Made by a program: the position numbers and the translations under genes. From Ctenosaura bakeri (lineage: Eukaryota; Chordata; Lepidosauria; Squamata; Iguanidae), in assembly GCA_948474755.1 (NCBI GenBank), contig CAOLHI010000736.1, forward strand, positions 124,001 through 188,000: 64,000 bases of DNA, given 5' to 3'. The stretch's first letter is position 1; each line of letters begins with the position of its first letter. Of the stretch, positions 23,408-34,696 are shown in pieces. A model generated the notes under the pieces. The model was not told where the DNA came from. It saw only the letters and a program-made list of their open reading frames with translations, and made no database searches.

Positions 23408-24315
23408 TGTCATAGTGTATTGGAAAAGGAAAGTTAATGACAACAGTCTTAGCAGCTTGAATAACACGTAACATTACTTGTTACTTTAACATGCTGTTTA
23501 CGTGAGTCATTTTGGCGTTGTGGGAGTGGACTTTGGGCCATTTTTTGGTATTTTGAGGGGGAAATATTAATTTAAAAGTAACATCATACTAGCAGTTAAC
23601 AGAAGCATCACTACTAAATGTTGGAAACAAATAAGGACAAGTTACTTTTCGAGAAAATAAAATATATTAAATTTGCAAATATTACTCTGATTTTGGCAAG
23701 GTGGTGGACAACATGTGAAATAAAGAATAGAAACTGAGATCAGAGGATGATGTTTTTGGGGAGAAAGTTGCCCCTCTTTTCCATTTAGGAGTCCTCATTT
23801 GCTCTGTTTTTTACCAACGTTAGTCAGCCCAGACAATGCAGACAATGTCTTTTTGCTGTAGATAGGCACTCCATCAACTGATGTTGGCTTCTGCCTGATA
23901 GTTCATTACCTATCAGTTGTATGCATGATAGGAAAGTTAATTACAGTTTATGTTTGGAGGCTGGGGGGGGGGTCTCTGTCAAATCCAAATGAAACAGTAC
24001 TTTCTCATTAATAACATTTCAAGGCTCTCTTCCTCAAGTTATATGTGCATAAAACGACTTCACAATGTAAGAGCAGGAATGCATTCATTCCAACAGATCT
24101 GTGAGTCCTGTGGAGATTTGGACCTATTTTAGTTTCTCTTATTAAAAGACTTTAAAAAGTCTTTTACAATGAGCTGTTCTTTCAAACAGTGACTTCTTTT
24201 AACAGTGATATTGTCAATGAGAAAAATGAAACTCATTTTCTTTCTGTCCTAAATACACACCTGCTATCGGCAATTAACAAATTACACCTTCTTTTTTTTC
24301 TTTGTAACTGCTATT
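23407..24315. other. no gene recognised
   Basis: No known repeat or exon was recognised. A G-run (GGGGGGGG) occurs near 23963. Confidence 0.35.
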
Positions 24316-24316
24316 T

Positions 24317-24341
24317 TGTGTGTGTGTGTGTGTGTGTGTGT
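24317..24341. repeat. (TG)n microsatellite
   Basis: About twelve TG units. Confidence 0.95.
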
Positions 24342-24799
24342 TTTAACAGACTCAGCTTGGAATCTGTGTCAGTAATCAGTATGAAAGCAAGCTGTCATGG
24401 CTGTTTTGCTAGACTTGTGAAATCAAGTCAAAGTGATGGACACTTGGCCCCCCGAAAGCAGGAGATTGCCTTTTTATTTAGCAGAAATTGGGGGTAAAGT
24501 GGCAGATGCTGAGAAAGCTCCCTCAAAAATGGTGTTTGTGCCCAGTTGGAATACAATGCCTTCTGCTAGCCACTTCCAGAGTTAGTGCTGGAGACTCTGG
24601 TGGGTTTACCTGTGTGGAGGGGGCCAGGCCTGCTTTTCCTTCTCCCTGACTGGAGTAGCAGCTTCCCTTTCAGCCTGCAATAGCACCGTGCTCACCCTCC
24701 TTATACAATCCTTGCTTTCTGCTTTTAAATCCACCACTTTAGTGAATAAGGAGTAAAGCCTTTCTAGTTTTATTCAGAAAGATGCAATTATCTGTGGTA

Positions 24800-25644
24800 G
24801 CATGTTTCTGTACAATTAGAACTGATGAAAAAGTATTTGGCTAAGTCAGAAATTATAAAAATAAAATGTAATCTTTATTAAAATAACAAAAAGGGAAAGG
24901 GTATTGGGTATTGTTAGAAGTATATTCAGGTAAAACAGAACTCCCAAAAGTGTTTAACCAGTTTCTTCAGCCTAACACAGTATTCAGTTTCAGAGCTTTC
25001 ATACATACACAGGTATTTGGCCTCCTGTTCTGTTCAAAGGCTAAATTCCTAGGTTTAGGTCACCCCTTCTGACCCAACTCACAATAGATTGGTTTCTTCT
25101 CTATCCCTCTCTAGACCCCTTAGAAGATAACCACACTTACTCAGACAACCTTCAATGGCTGACTGAAAAGCTCTAACTCAAAACTCTCCCTGGAAATGTC
25201 ACTGAAGGAAGCTCAAAAATGCAAGTCACTGTATTTTATATAGAACTTCTCCTCAGAAAGCTCAGCACCTCCCACACACCAATGGGCCAAATTTCAATCT
25301 TACCCAGAGCCACTTGGGTCACATGGCAACATGTTGCTAGGGCTGTTCTGTCCCTCAGGCTGGTCACTCCCCCAGGGTCTATCACAACCTGCTTTTATTG
25401 CAGTGGAAACAGCAAAAGGAGCAACATTCTTACTACAAGGTGCCCACCATTTGAGTAATCGCAATGAAGTAGCACTGGACTGGAGTCTATTGACACCCAA
25501 AGGATGGTGCCTGGATTGTTAGGAAGCATTGCTGGTATATGAAGTTGCTCAGAATTGAGTGCAGGTAGACATGGGAGTGGAGCTAGGAAGAAATGCTCTT
25601 ATTACTCCAAAGATATTAGCCAAAAGGTAACCTTGATTCTGACA
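24800..25644 (-). mobile_element. probable solo LTR, minus orientation
   Basis: In the minus sense the block starts TGTCAGAATCAAGG at 25644, has a TATA-like box TATATAAAATAC near 25235, and a polyadenylation signal (AATAAAGATTACATTTTA) near 24870. That order (U3, TATA, R with AATAAA, U5) suggests an LTR of about 850 bp. I could not fix the left end or find a TSD, so the limits are approximate. Confidence 0.45.
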
Positions 25645-26239
25645 CTTTTCCATGCAACATGAAGCTTCCTTTTTGAGAATCTGAGAAAGCAAGTAAAACC
25701 CTGACACTTCAGGCCAGACTAGGAACCCTGACTTTCTGGCCCCTTATAGCAGGAGGGAGGAACCTGCTGCCCTTGGGTCTTAACTAGACTATGAAGATTC
25801 CCCATCCAGAGCAGACCAGGGTGATATATAGCATGTCCTGTCCTTTCTAAACCCTGCTCCTAGGGCTAATGTAAAGGAGATCCATACTTTGTTCATTCAC
25901 TAATTGGAGATTGCTAGGATTTTCTTTCTGGCTTCATTCCTTCTCCATATTCTGCCCATGAAGAAAGTCAAGCCTTTTGAGTCAGGATTTCCAAACACTG
26001 GTTGAGAGTGCTTTGCATTTAAAAGTACCAACTGAGAGCTCTGCACTTCTACAAGGTCCCCATGTAATGCTGGAACAAAATGCCCTAGATTCAAGTATCA
26101 AGCTGGGTTGTAACACCCAAAGCTTTTGATCAATAGCTTCCAGAATTCCCTGGGTAGCATGCAAGTCCTGGGGGTCATAGTTTTTTAAAAGGTAATTTTT
26201 TTCATGTGCTGGCAATAGCTCTGGAATTACCTCGTATGA
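25645..26239. other. no gene recognised
   Basis: Mixed low-copy sequence with a MITE-like GGTAGCATGCAAGTCCTGGG segment near 26150. Nothing can be named with confidence. Confidence 0.3.
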
Positions 26240-26714
26240 TAGTCATAGAATCATAGAATCATAGAGTTGGAAGAGACCACGGGGCCATCCAATCCAACCC
26301 CCTGCCATGCAGGAACCCACATCAAAGCATTCTCAATAGATGGCCCTCCAGCCTCTGCTTAAAAACCTCCAAAGAAGGAGATTCCACCACACTCCGAGGT
26401 AGCATATTCCACTGCCAAACAGCTCTGACCATCAGGAAGTTCTTCCTGGGGTTTAGGTGGAATCTCTTTTCCTGTAGTTTGAATCCATTGCTTCTTGTCC
26501 TAGTCTCTGGAGCAGCGGAAAACAAGCCCGCTCCCTCCTCAACATGACATCACTTTAAATATTTAAACATGTCTATCATGTTTTGGCTATCTTAACCTTC
26601 TTTGCTGCAGACTAAACATCCCCAGCTCTCTAAGCTGCTCCTAATAGGGCATGGCTTCCAGACCCTTCACCATTTTGTTTGCCCTCCTCTGGACATGCTC
26701 CAGCTTGTCTATGT

Positions 26715-27543
26715 TGTTACCCTGATCTCTGGGGGTCGGGGGGGGGACCTAAATAACCAAACAACACAACTTTGGGGGAAAATAGCTGGAGCACCCACTA
26801 AAGCTAGCGAGAGGCCGGGTAACTTAGCAGGATCTTGTAACCCAGCGTCTACGGGGTCAGGTCAGTCAAGCAGTCAGACGGTTTAAAGTAATAAAAATGA
26901 TATTTATTAAGTACAAACATTAAAAGACACCACAGTCACACAGCTAACTAAAGAATCAGAAATTGACCTGGAGAGGTTTGGAGACTGAGTTCGTTGGTAT
27001 GGAGTCTCAGTACGTGGGACTAAGAGGACGGCTTGTCAAACAAAGCGGTAGCAAGGCAGGATGGAAGTCCGGAGCCATCCGAGGAGGGTCTCGGAATCAG
27101 GGGTTTTTATAGGGTGAATTATGACTGCAGGCCATACCTTAATCAGTGAGAACAATGCATTTTAGGAGCGGGACAAAGCTTTGGAAAGGTCAGAATTTAG
27201 CATGATTGAATTAGAGCCGAATTAACAATAGTGTAGCCAGTATGCAAATGCGGATCGCTTAGTACAGCTTTGTCAGGTTGCCTGCTCGGGGCAGGGAGCC
27301 TTTGTTAGTATCGCGCATATGCAATGAGGTGTTTGCCGGAGAGGTCCCTGAAGCGACGAACCAGCTCTGTCTGGTCTGCCTGGGTGGAGAATGGAATGTC
27401 CAGCAATTATCGGTCGTGCCTGTTTACGTGCTTGTCCGGAGGCCTCACAAACACATGGAGCAGGGTGGCAGAAGAAAGCCGAATTGTTTGATATCAAAGT
27501 GATATTGAGTGCTGTCCCTGGGTAGGCCTGGACCACAATAACA
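26715..27543 (-). mobile_element. solo LTR, 829 bp, inside the CR1
   Basis: The block starts TGTTACCC and ends ATAACA on the plus strand, with perfect 5-bp terminal inverted repeats (TGTTA/TAACA), and is flanked by ATGT at 26711-26714 and 27544-27547. In minus orientation it shows a TATA box (CCCTATAAAAACCCC, near 27113) and an AATAAA signal near 26907, about 200 bp apart: U3, R and U5 in order. No internal retroviral genes remain, so it arose by LTR-LTR recombination. The host CR1 reads continuously across it. Whether it is an endogenous retrovirus or another LTR class cannot be decided from the LTR alone. Confidence 0.85.
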
Positions 27544-27547
27544 ATGT

Positions 27548-28047
27548 CCTTCTTGAAAGGAGGTGCACAGAACTAGATAAGGTCTAACCAAAGCAGAATA
27601 GAGTGGTGCCATTATCTCCCTTGATCTAGACACCATACTCCTATTGATGCAACCAAGAATTGCATTGGCTTTTTTGGCTGCCACATCACACCGCTGACTC
27701 ATGTTCAGCTTGTGGTCCACCAAGGCTCCTAGATCTCTTTCACACATACTGTTATCCAGCCACGTGTCCCCCATCCTATATTTCTGCATTCCATTTTTTC
27801 TGCCTAAGTGTAGGACCTTACATTTGTCTCTGTTGAAATTCATTTTGTTAACTTTGGTCCAGCTCTCCAATCTGTAAAGGACATTATGAATTTTGATCCT
27901 GTCATCTGATGTATCAGCAATCTCTCCCAATTTGATGTCATCTGCAAATTTGATCAGCATGCTCTCTATTCCTTCATCCAAATCATTGATGAAGATGTTG
28001 AATAGCACTGGGCCCAGAACAGAACCCTGTGGCACAAGACTAGTCAC
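27548..28047 (-). pseudogene. CR1 reverse transcriptase C-terminal part
   Basis: The minus-strand frame reads VPQGSVLGPVLFNIFINDLD, then the catalytic box IKFADDIKLG, then the thumb region (NVLYRLESWTKVNKMNFNRD, KCKVLHLGRKN, CERDLGALVDHKLNMSQRCD). This is textbook CR1-clade RT. FADD is intact but the N-terminal RT and endonuclease are missing and the frame ends at the LTR junction. Confidence 0.9.
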
Positions 28048-28180
28048 TTCTCTCTAGGATGGAAAGCATCCATTGGTGAGCACCCTTTGGGTTCGGTCAG
28101 TCAACCAATTACAAATCCACCTAACAGTAGCCCCATCCAGCCCACATTTTACTAGCTTCTTTGCAAGAATGTTATGGGGA

Positions 28181-29969
28181 ACTTAGGGTTAGAAAGGCTT
28201 TGGTCTGAAACCCTTAAATGTCATGGCTAGTCAGAAGAGGACAGTGAGCTTCATGGACCAGGATATGCCATTGATCTAAACTAGAATATGCTGTTCCTTC
28301 TCCATCCAGGGCAGGAACAAGTGCCTGGACCACCACATTTCCTTGAATAAGCCCTGAAGTGTCTGACACCACCTTAGGTATGTGTGTCAGTTGTTTCTAT
28401 TGTGAATAAATTATCAAAATCAAACGAGCATGCTTAAGTTGTACTGTGATTCACAATACCTGATTTGTTAATAAAACTAAACTAAACTTAAAATCCAACC
28501 AAAACAACTAAGCATTTGGTTCAGTGTTCGCTAAAGCAAATTTAAGCCTCTGATGCTGATTGTTTTCACAGGTGTTGGCAACATATGAATTAAATGAAGG
28601 AAGCACGTATGACTCAGTAGACCGATGTCGTTTTTCTATCCTGTTCTAACAACTGCAAAGAAGGTATAATTTATGTTGGCTGCCAAATGCTGGTAAGTAA
28701 TGTTATATTTCATTGACACAAAAAGAAGACTATTCCAGATGAGTGCTGTGGTCAACATTTTAGAGCTCAAATCAGAGTGTTTTTCCCCATAGGAACTTCT
28801 AAGAGCTAAAGATGTACATACAGTTAAAGAGCCAAAAAGAACAGTGGAATTTTGAATACACTGTACATACTGTGGTTTCAAGGAGCTATAAAAACTTTAT
28901 CCTTTTATATCCATAATAGCCACATTCCTCTCCAAAACAAGAAATCTATAACTTTCTTGCCGTTTTTTGAAGTAAATATTAAATTTTTCCAAATTGATTT
29001 TGATTAAGCTAAAATGTTTGTGTGAAAAAGGTTTTGAATACAGTGAGGCACATGTAGAGCATAAAAGTATCAGATAAACCAACCTATCCACTATCTCCAC
29101 TATTGCGAATTTCCCTCTTCCTTTGTTGATGTTTGCCTTTCCTGCTGTAAAAACTTCTCTTCACAAGGGAACATACACATTACCTTTCCAGTAACAACCA
29201 CTATTTTAGCGAAGGTACAGTTTTCCCTCCACTATGCATCTCGCCAAAGTTGCTATCAGAATTTTGGCTCCTTCTACCCATACTTCTCTTATGCAACTAA
29301 ATGTCTTGAACAAATGTTCACTCTCAATGCAAAAACTATGCATTCATCTCACAGAACATACTACAATTTTATAGAATACTATCCATAAATCTGGAAAAGA
29401 ATGGTGGAAATGGGTATGAATGCTATTGAACAACAAACATAATTAGGAGTGCAAAAACCAGTTGCAGAACTCTTAAACCTTCTCAAACATTCCTACATTA
29501 TAGTATGAAAGGCAACAGTCAACAAAAGAAGAGAGACATCTTGGAGAAGTAGTGCTTGAACCAAAAAAAATTACAAAAGGAGAGTGAAAAGAGAAATAGC
29601 CAGTTAGGAGATACTGCCAAACCCCAGTTCGTTGGCAGTGGTTTGAACAGAAAAAAATAGTTTCTTGGCTTACTACACATATTAACTAATATACATCCCA
29701 GCTACAAGCTAGGATTCTAATGCATGCTCCTGCAACACTTTACCAGTCCTTTATCTATATCAATGCACTAGACCAATGCACTCTTCTGCCATTGATTACC
29801 TGCTCATCTTGGCTTGTTTGTTAAACCTGTCTCTCACTTTTGTTCTTTTAACTACTCTTTACAACCATCCTTGAACTCACCACCCTACCACAATACCTAC
29901 ATGTTTGGCATTTATGTTACAATTTATACTCGCCCTACTCCCTTCACCCATTTTTATTTTTATATTTTT
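28181..29969. other. no gene recognised, low-copy sequence
   Basis: No transposon motif or exon was recognised. Short frames at 28636-28881 and 28897-29100 (minus) have no known domain. Confidence 0.4.
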
Positions 29970-29970
29970 A

Positions 29971-30006
<36 letters not shown>

Positions 30007-30013
30007 TGTATGT
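29970..30013. repeat. (TA)n/(TATG)n microsatellite
   Basis: A short TA run grades into about ten TATG units. Confidence 0.95.
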
Positions 30014-30770
30014 TCACAGAGGATTCATTCCATGTAGAAGCATACCTCAGTTAACAAAGCCTCTGAGAAAGATATTTCTTTTGGCAAAGTGTTTTTATGC
30101 CTAGTCCCCTTTTTTCCTTCTCTTCTGTCTATCCAGAAGATTTTGCTTTGCTTTTTTCCGAACAGCATTGGCACTAGAAGGATGGAGTAGGTAGACTGGA
30201 GATTCACAAACTTTTAGTGTTGGGTTGCAGAAGCATGTCTGTAGTAAACAATGCAATAAAGCTAGAGCAAAGAAAGAGCAGGATTCTATTCTATCTGATT
30301 CAACTGTAGCCATGTGTGCCTCCTTGCTACAGGAAAGGTAAACATCAGCTGCCTTTGGAATCCCTATCTGAACATGTGTGGACAGCAAAACAGAGGCACA
30401 AAGGGAAAGCAGATAAGCCTCATTAGGATGTTAAAAAAGCATAGCTCTATACCTTTCACTGCCAAAGTAGAAATTATTACAGTAGTGGATGCTGGGGGCG
30501 GAAAAGTAATCTCTGGATGCATTTTGGAAGAGAACTTATTTGGAATCTTCTAGAAACCACTGTTTTTGTTTATCCATGAAGTGCTTACCTGACCTGGTTT
30601 CTTTATTTCACATGTGCATATATTTAGTTACGAATAAGAAATCTGCTGAAACATGCTACAGTTAGCCTTCTGTTTTGTGATGTAGGAACCTATCCTTGTT
30701 TTTTTCTGAATTATTTATGCCTCTGGTACCAATGTTTCTGTTAAAGAAGTCATACTCAGGAACATTTTAA
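30014..30770. other. no gene recognised
   Basis: Low-copy-looking sequence without identifiable motifs. Confidence 0.35.
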
Positions 30771-30774
30771 CTGA

Positions 30775-30895
30775 GCTATGCCTGTATCTGATGAAGTGGA
30801 CTCAGTTCTTCAAAAGCTAATGCTAGGAATGTCTTTTTCTCAGTTAGTCTCAGAGGTGCTGTAAGATTGATTTATACTTTTTAAAGAAGTGCAAC
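30775..30895 (+). repeat. ancient interspersed repeat
   Basis: TCTGATGAAGTGGACTCAG, CAAAAGCTAATGC and GTCTCAGAGGTGCTGTAAGA, in this order, match a repeat found widely in amniotes. I do not recall its formal name. A relative lies at 56930-57050. Confidence 0.45.
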
Positions 30896-30899
30896 AGAA

Positions 30900-31360
30900 A
30901 TCAATATTATGCTGTTTCAGTTTTTCATTGGAAACAACATGCAAATGACATATAAATTAATATCTGAGATGCAAAATAATTCATTAACTATACTGTGTAG
31001 AAATGTATCCTTTTGAATAGAATGGACATAATGTGCAGTAAAGCAAATTACATATGCAATACACAATAATGATGTGCAATCATGATCCAAAAATAGTTAA
31101 AATCACATAATTACCAAAATTGCACATCTTCTATTGGCAAAAAGTGTTTCAAACCATTTGCTGAGATGGAAATATCCATGAAAATAAGCTGATTGCTTTC
31201 ACACATCCCTTCATGGGGATTATTAAGAGGCTTGTAAAACATTTTTATTTTGCAAAACCCTCAGTAAAATGAGCTAAATGCTGATTTTTAGCCCCAATGC
31301 TTGCTCCTTCTGCTGGCTTTCTGCTTTCACTTGGGAATTTTAATTAGATTTTTTTTTAAA
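30900..31360. other. low-copy block, candidate conserved noncoding element
   Basis: Complex, non-repetitive AT-rich sequence with an octamer-like ATGCAAAT (about 30941) and several TAATTA-type cores. No coding potential. Conservation is a guess from composition only. Confidence 0.25.
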
Positions 31361-31589
31361 AAAAAAAGTACATTTTTTTTATTTATTAGATTTGTGTTAG
31401 GAAACTCTTGAAATCACTCAAAGCAGCAAATACACATTGTCCCCAGGTAATCATGCATCCAGCCTCTGAAACAATGTGGATGTGCTTGTTTCTAGAGAGG
31501 TAGCTGCATGTCATGCATTGTTATCCAGAAGTATCCCTTTTGCCCTGACATCAAATTTGATTTATTTATCAGCTATGAGCAGGTTGTTG

Positions 31590-31760
31590 AAGTTCTTTGC
31601 ATGGCAGGCTAGGTTGTTTCCCTATCCAATTGTCATTCAAAGACCTCTTTATTCAAGCAGGTTTTTGGTAATTATTTTAAACTGTAGGCCCCCTTGAGTT
31701 CCAATTTTTGGGAAAAAGTGGGGTATAATCAAAGTTCATTGTTATTGTTATAGACTGGTT
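31590..31760 (+). repeat. L2-like 3' end
   Basis: A decayed frame resembling the L2 C-terminus (KDLFIQAGF-like) is followed by the 3' UTR pattern CCCTTGAGTTCC...GGGGTATAATC. Confidence 0.5.
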
Positions 31761-31799
31761 GCTATTACTGTTATTGCTATTACTGCTGAAGGTAAGCGC

Positions 31800-32016
31800 T
31801 TTTAATTGGTTCATACAGTACTTTTTATCAATTTCTTTCTTAAATTGCTTTTAATCAAATGTGTTTTAATATTATAATTTGTTTCATTATATAAGCATTA
31901 TAACTTTTATATGTTTTCGTTTCTATCTGGCTTTAATTTTGTTAAATAAGCTGCCTTGAGAATTCTGGTTTTGAGAGAAAGGCAGAATGTAACTCAACAC
32001 AAATAATTAAATAAAC
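31800..32016 (+). repeat. L2-like 3' UTR with A-rich tail
   Basis: The segment ends GCTGCCTTGAGAATTCTGG, then AGAAAGGCAGAATGTAACTC and AAATAATTAAATAAA, the usual L2 3' terminus. Confidence 0.5.
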
Positions 32017-32186
32017 CCAAGCCAGGCATATCAGACTTTTATCTGCATTCTTGGGTGCGTAATTATGTGCTTGTTCACTGCACTTCCTGTGAAAGCTCTT
32101 ATAATGCTAGTCCACACAGAGGCCCTTTTCGCAGCGCCGGCGCTCGCGTGACGGAGGAGGGCGGCTCGCGCAAGAAGCCTTCTCCG

Positions 32187-32252
32187 GGAGGCTGCCGCTT
32201 CCCCCTCCTTCCTTCCGCAGGCGAAGGAACGAGCGGGGAAGCGGCAGCCTCC
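32187..32252. repeat. inverted repeat, 18-bp arms
   Basis: GGAGGCTGCCGCTTCCCC (32187-32204) pairs exactly with GGGGAAGCGGCAGCCTCC (32235-32252) around a 30-base loop. Confidence 0.9.
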
Positions 32253-32536
32253 TGGAGGCGGCGGTGGCTCACGCGTCCGTCCATCCCCCCCCACGCGCGC
32301 GAGAAAGGAGCCTGTCCCGTCCATCCCCCTGTGCGCGCGAGAAAGGAGCTTGTCGCGTCCGCCCCCCCGCGCTCGCACGCGCGAAGCAGGACGTGTCACG
32401 TCCGTCGTGCTAGCGCCCTGCCCCGTCCCTTCCTTCCGCAGGGGCGGAGGGAAGGAAGCGCGACCCGGCCAGCTCCCCGACGCTCCGCAGAAGAGGTAAG
32501 TGCGTGCGAGCGCCGGGAGCGTTGCGCGAGCGCAGG

Positions 32537-32562
32537 TGATTTTCGCTTCGAAGCGAAAATCA
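32537..32562. repeat. perfect 26-bp palindrome
   Basis: The arm TGATTTTCGCTTC is followed directly by its exact complement, so the site reads the same on both strands. Looser complementarity (TGCGAGCG/CGCTCGCA) extends outward. Confidence 0.95.
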
Positions 32563-32879
32563 AAAAACCCACGCTCGCACCGCTTCAGCCCCATGAGCCC
32601 GGCAGAAGTGGGAGTGCGCCGTGCGGAGCGACACTCCCACTCCCGCAAGGCTCGCAGTGCTGTCGCGCGAGAAAAGGCCCGTGCGAAAAGGGCGTCAGAG
32701 TGGGCTTATTGACTTACTTCTTCTGCCCTTCCAAGATCTTTTAGGGAATCAAACAAATTACAGACCAATTTGCCTGGTGGGGGTGGAACTGGACCAAATG
32801 CTGCTCTTTTGGATTGTTCCATTTCTTTCCCACACTACATTCTGAATCTTCCTTCATAGTTATTCATTCCATTTTAAAG

Positions 32880-32965
32880 CTGCAATCCTTCATGCACTAC
32901 TTAGGCTTAAGCCCCACTGAACTCCGTGGGACATGTCTGAGTAAACATGCATAGGAGTGTATTCA
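32880..32965. repeat. ancient reptile repeat
   Basis: GCAATCCTTCATGCACTACT followed by AAGCCCCACTGAACTCCGTG and GAGTAAACATGCATAGGAGT matches a common amniote repeat with GCAATCCTATACA and AAGCCCCATTGAA cores. Related pieces lie near 33236-33300 and 34950-35020. Confidence 0.45.
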
Positions 32966-32984
32966 GTACTGTTCCAGGCATGGT

Positions 32985-33112
32985 ACCAATGGTACTGAGA
33001 ACTATAAGTCCTCCACCAGATGTTGAATTTCCAGTCCCTGTAGTCCTAGTCAGCATAGCCACTGGTGAGAAGTGCTGGGAGTTGCAGTCCAACAACATTA
33101 AATCCCACCCTT
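32985..33112. mobile_element. hAT-type MITE remnant
   Basis: GGTACTGAGAACTATAAGTC and the far part GCTGGGAGTTGCAGTCCAAC are inverted relatives typical of short hAT-derived elements in reptiles. Ends are eroded. Confidence 0.4.
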
Positions 33113-33527
33113 GGCATACAACTATCATATTAATTACTTTACCATTGTTGGATATCTTACTTCCAAACCCATTGATGCTGTTTAAATTACTGTCCTCATC
33201 AAAATTGCTCTCAGCTCACCCTTTTCTATTCTTTACAGCACAATCCCATACACATTTACCCAAAAGAAGATACTGCTCAGACTAATAGGACATACTCCTC
33301 CACAAGCAAGTGAATATAAGATAGAAGCCAAAATCTCCCATTATGGTACATAGAATCGTACAATTTGGATCACAAAGACCATTTAGTTTAACCTCCTGCT
33401 GTGTAGGAACACACAACAGAAGCATTCCTGAAAGATGTCTATCCAACTTTCCAAAGATGAAGAATCCACAACCCTCTGAAGCAATATATTCCACTGTTGA
33501 ACAGCATTTACAGTAAATATTTAGATG

Positions 33528-33557
33528 GAATCTCTCTCTCTCTCTCTCTTTTTTTTT
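33528..33557. repeat. (TC)n/T-run microsatellite
   Basis: A (TC)n run followed by a short T-tract at the junction with the MITE. Confidence 0.85.
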
Positions 33558-33756
33558 ACTATGGATCCTCTATATCTGTGCAGATTCAGTTCCAAGACCC
33601 CCATGAGTGGGGGGAAATGTGAATGGCAGCAATGTGCACGTGGGTGCTTCAGTGCATCCATGCACACATCACTGCCATCTTATGTATAGGACACAACACT
33701 CTGCGATTGTTTACATTTGCAGAAACTGAGTTCATATATATGGAGGTTCAACTGTG
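33558..33756. mobile_element. Tigger-like MITE inside the CR1
   Basis: The left end (ACTATGGATCCTCTATATCT) and the complement of the right end (CACAGTTGAACCTCCATATA) form imperfect terminal inverted repeats of about 40 bp. The CR1 sequence is continuous on either side. The TSD is not clear. Confidence 0.55.
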
Positions 33757-33910
33757 AGTTGAACCTATTGGTCCATGTCGTAATCTCTGGAGCATCAGAA
33801 AACAACATTGCGCTATCTTCTATCTGACATATCTGCAAATGTTTAAAGATAGCTATCATGTCACCTCTCAGTCTTCTCTTCTCCAGGTTAAACATACCCA
33901 GTTTCCAAAG

Positions 33911-34696
33911 CTAGGTTTCCAGACCTCAGAGCTCAGAAGTAATAATTTACTTGTAACTAATCCCTTTTTCTGACAGTGAAGATGAAATTGACCCACCTTA
34001 TGACTGTAACTCAGTAAGGGACAATGTTATTTCTTCTGTATTGCAGCTGAAGCTTTTTAGGAATTTTTATAGTTTCAGAGGTATAGGCTCACTGAAAAGT
34101 GAAGAAGGAATGTCACAAAGTTCAAGTGCTGACTTGTGCTTTATCTTGTGCAGTTGCTGTGTGCTTTCTTGTGAACATTGAGGTGATAATGAAGTTGATA
34201 GGAGGCAAACATGTTTTTTCCACAGGCTGGTGTCTTGTAACATTTGGTGGTGGTGGTGATGGTGCTACTGCTACTAATTGTTCTTAAAATATCTGAAAAG
34301 GTGGTAAATATAGTTACTTTCTGACAAATGAAAACAGAACTATTTAACGGTAATAGTAACCAACTACCCAGGAGCTCAAAACTATAAACAACTACTCCTA
34401 AAAGTAACTTTCCAGACTCCAGATATATGTCATTTTGGCTTGCTTACAATAGATGAGTCAGAACTTGGTCTTTCCTTCTGTGCCTAAAGGTATCTGTAAA
34501 GAAAGTCTTTCATATATTAGGGGATAAGAACTTTTCTGCTATAACATTTTTGAAGCTGGTTAGTACAACTGCAGCATTTTAAAAATGAAAAGCTACCTGT
34601 TAAATAAATAAAACCTGATAAATCTCACTGGTTTTCAGTGAAGTAAATTTTCCAGCAGTTTAGTGTTAATTAATTTCAATGAAGACAGAATCAGTA
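33911..34696. other. no gene recognised
   Basis: No transposon or exon motif recognised. A (GGT)n-rich patch lies near 34243-34265. Confidence 0.35.

Larger units (their letters stand above)
26241..28180 (-). mobile_element. CR1 LINE, minus strand, split by a solo LTR
   Basis: The plus strand begins with ATCATAGAATCATAGAATCA, the complement of the 8-bp repeat that ends CR1 elements, followed by the classic CR1 3' UTR (GAGTTGGAAGAGACCACGGG). The RT tail continues beyond the LTR at 26715-27543 to about 28180. It is 5'-truncated within the RT. Confidence 0.92.
32108..32707. mobile_element. CpG-rich inverted-repeat element (nonautonomous DNA transposon?)
   Basis: A 600-bp block of very high GC and CpG content is bounded by imperfect terminal inverted repeats of about 25 bp, AGTCCACACAGAGGCCCTTT at the left and its near complement ending GTGGGCT at the right, both containing CCCTTTTCGCA. 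Inside are an exact 18-bp inverted pair (32187-32204 and 32235-32252), a perfect 26-bp palindrome (32537-32562) and two tandem GCGCGAGAAAGGAGC units. Open frames in it are a by-product of GC content. No TSD could be fixed. A CpG-island promoter is the alternative, but the paired ends favour a mobile element. Confidence 0.6.
33345..33910 (-). mobile_element. CR1 LINE 3' fragment, minus strand
   Basis: The plus strand reads the complement of a CR1 3' end: CATAGAATCGTACAATTTGG, then TTTAACCTCCTGCTGTGTAGG and TTCCACTGTTGAACAGC. After the MITE it resumes with AACCTATTGGTCCATGTCG and CATGTCACCTCTCAGTCTTC. It is older than the CR1 at 26 kb, as many positions differ. Confidence 0.8.

Noticed and set aside
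27278..27502. Open frames inside the solo LTR as retroviral genes
   Set aside because: They lie within U3 and show no gag, pol or env motif.
32055..32744. 229-codon arginine/proline-rich open frame and its antisense partner
   Set aside because: Both lie in a CpG-rich inverted-repeat element. High GC removes stop codons on both strands. No domain or splice context was seen.
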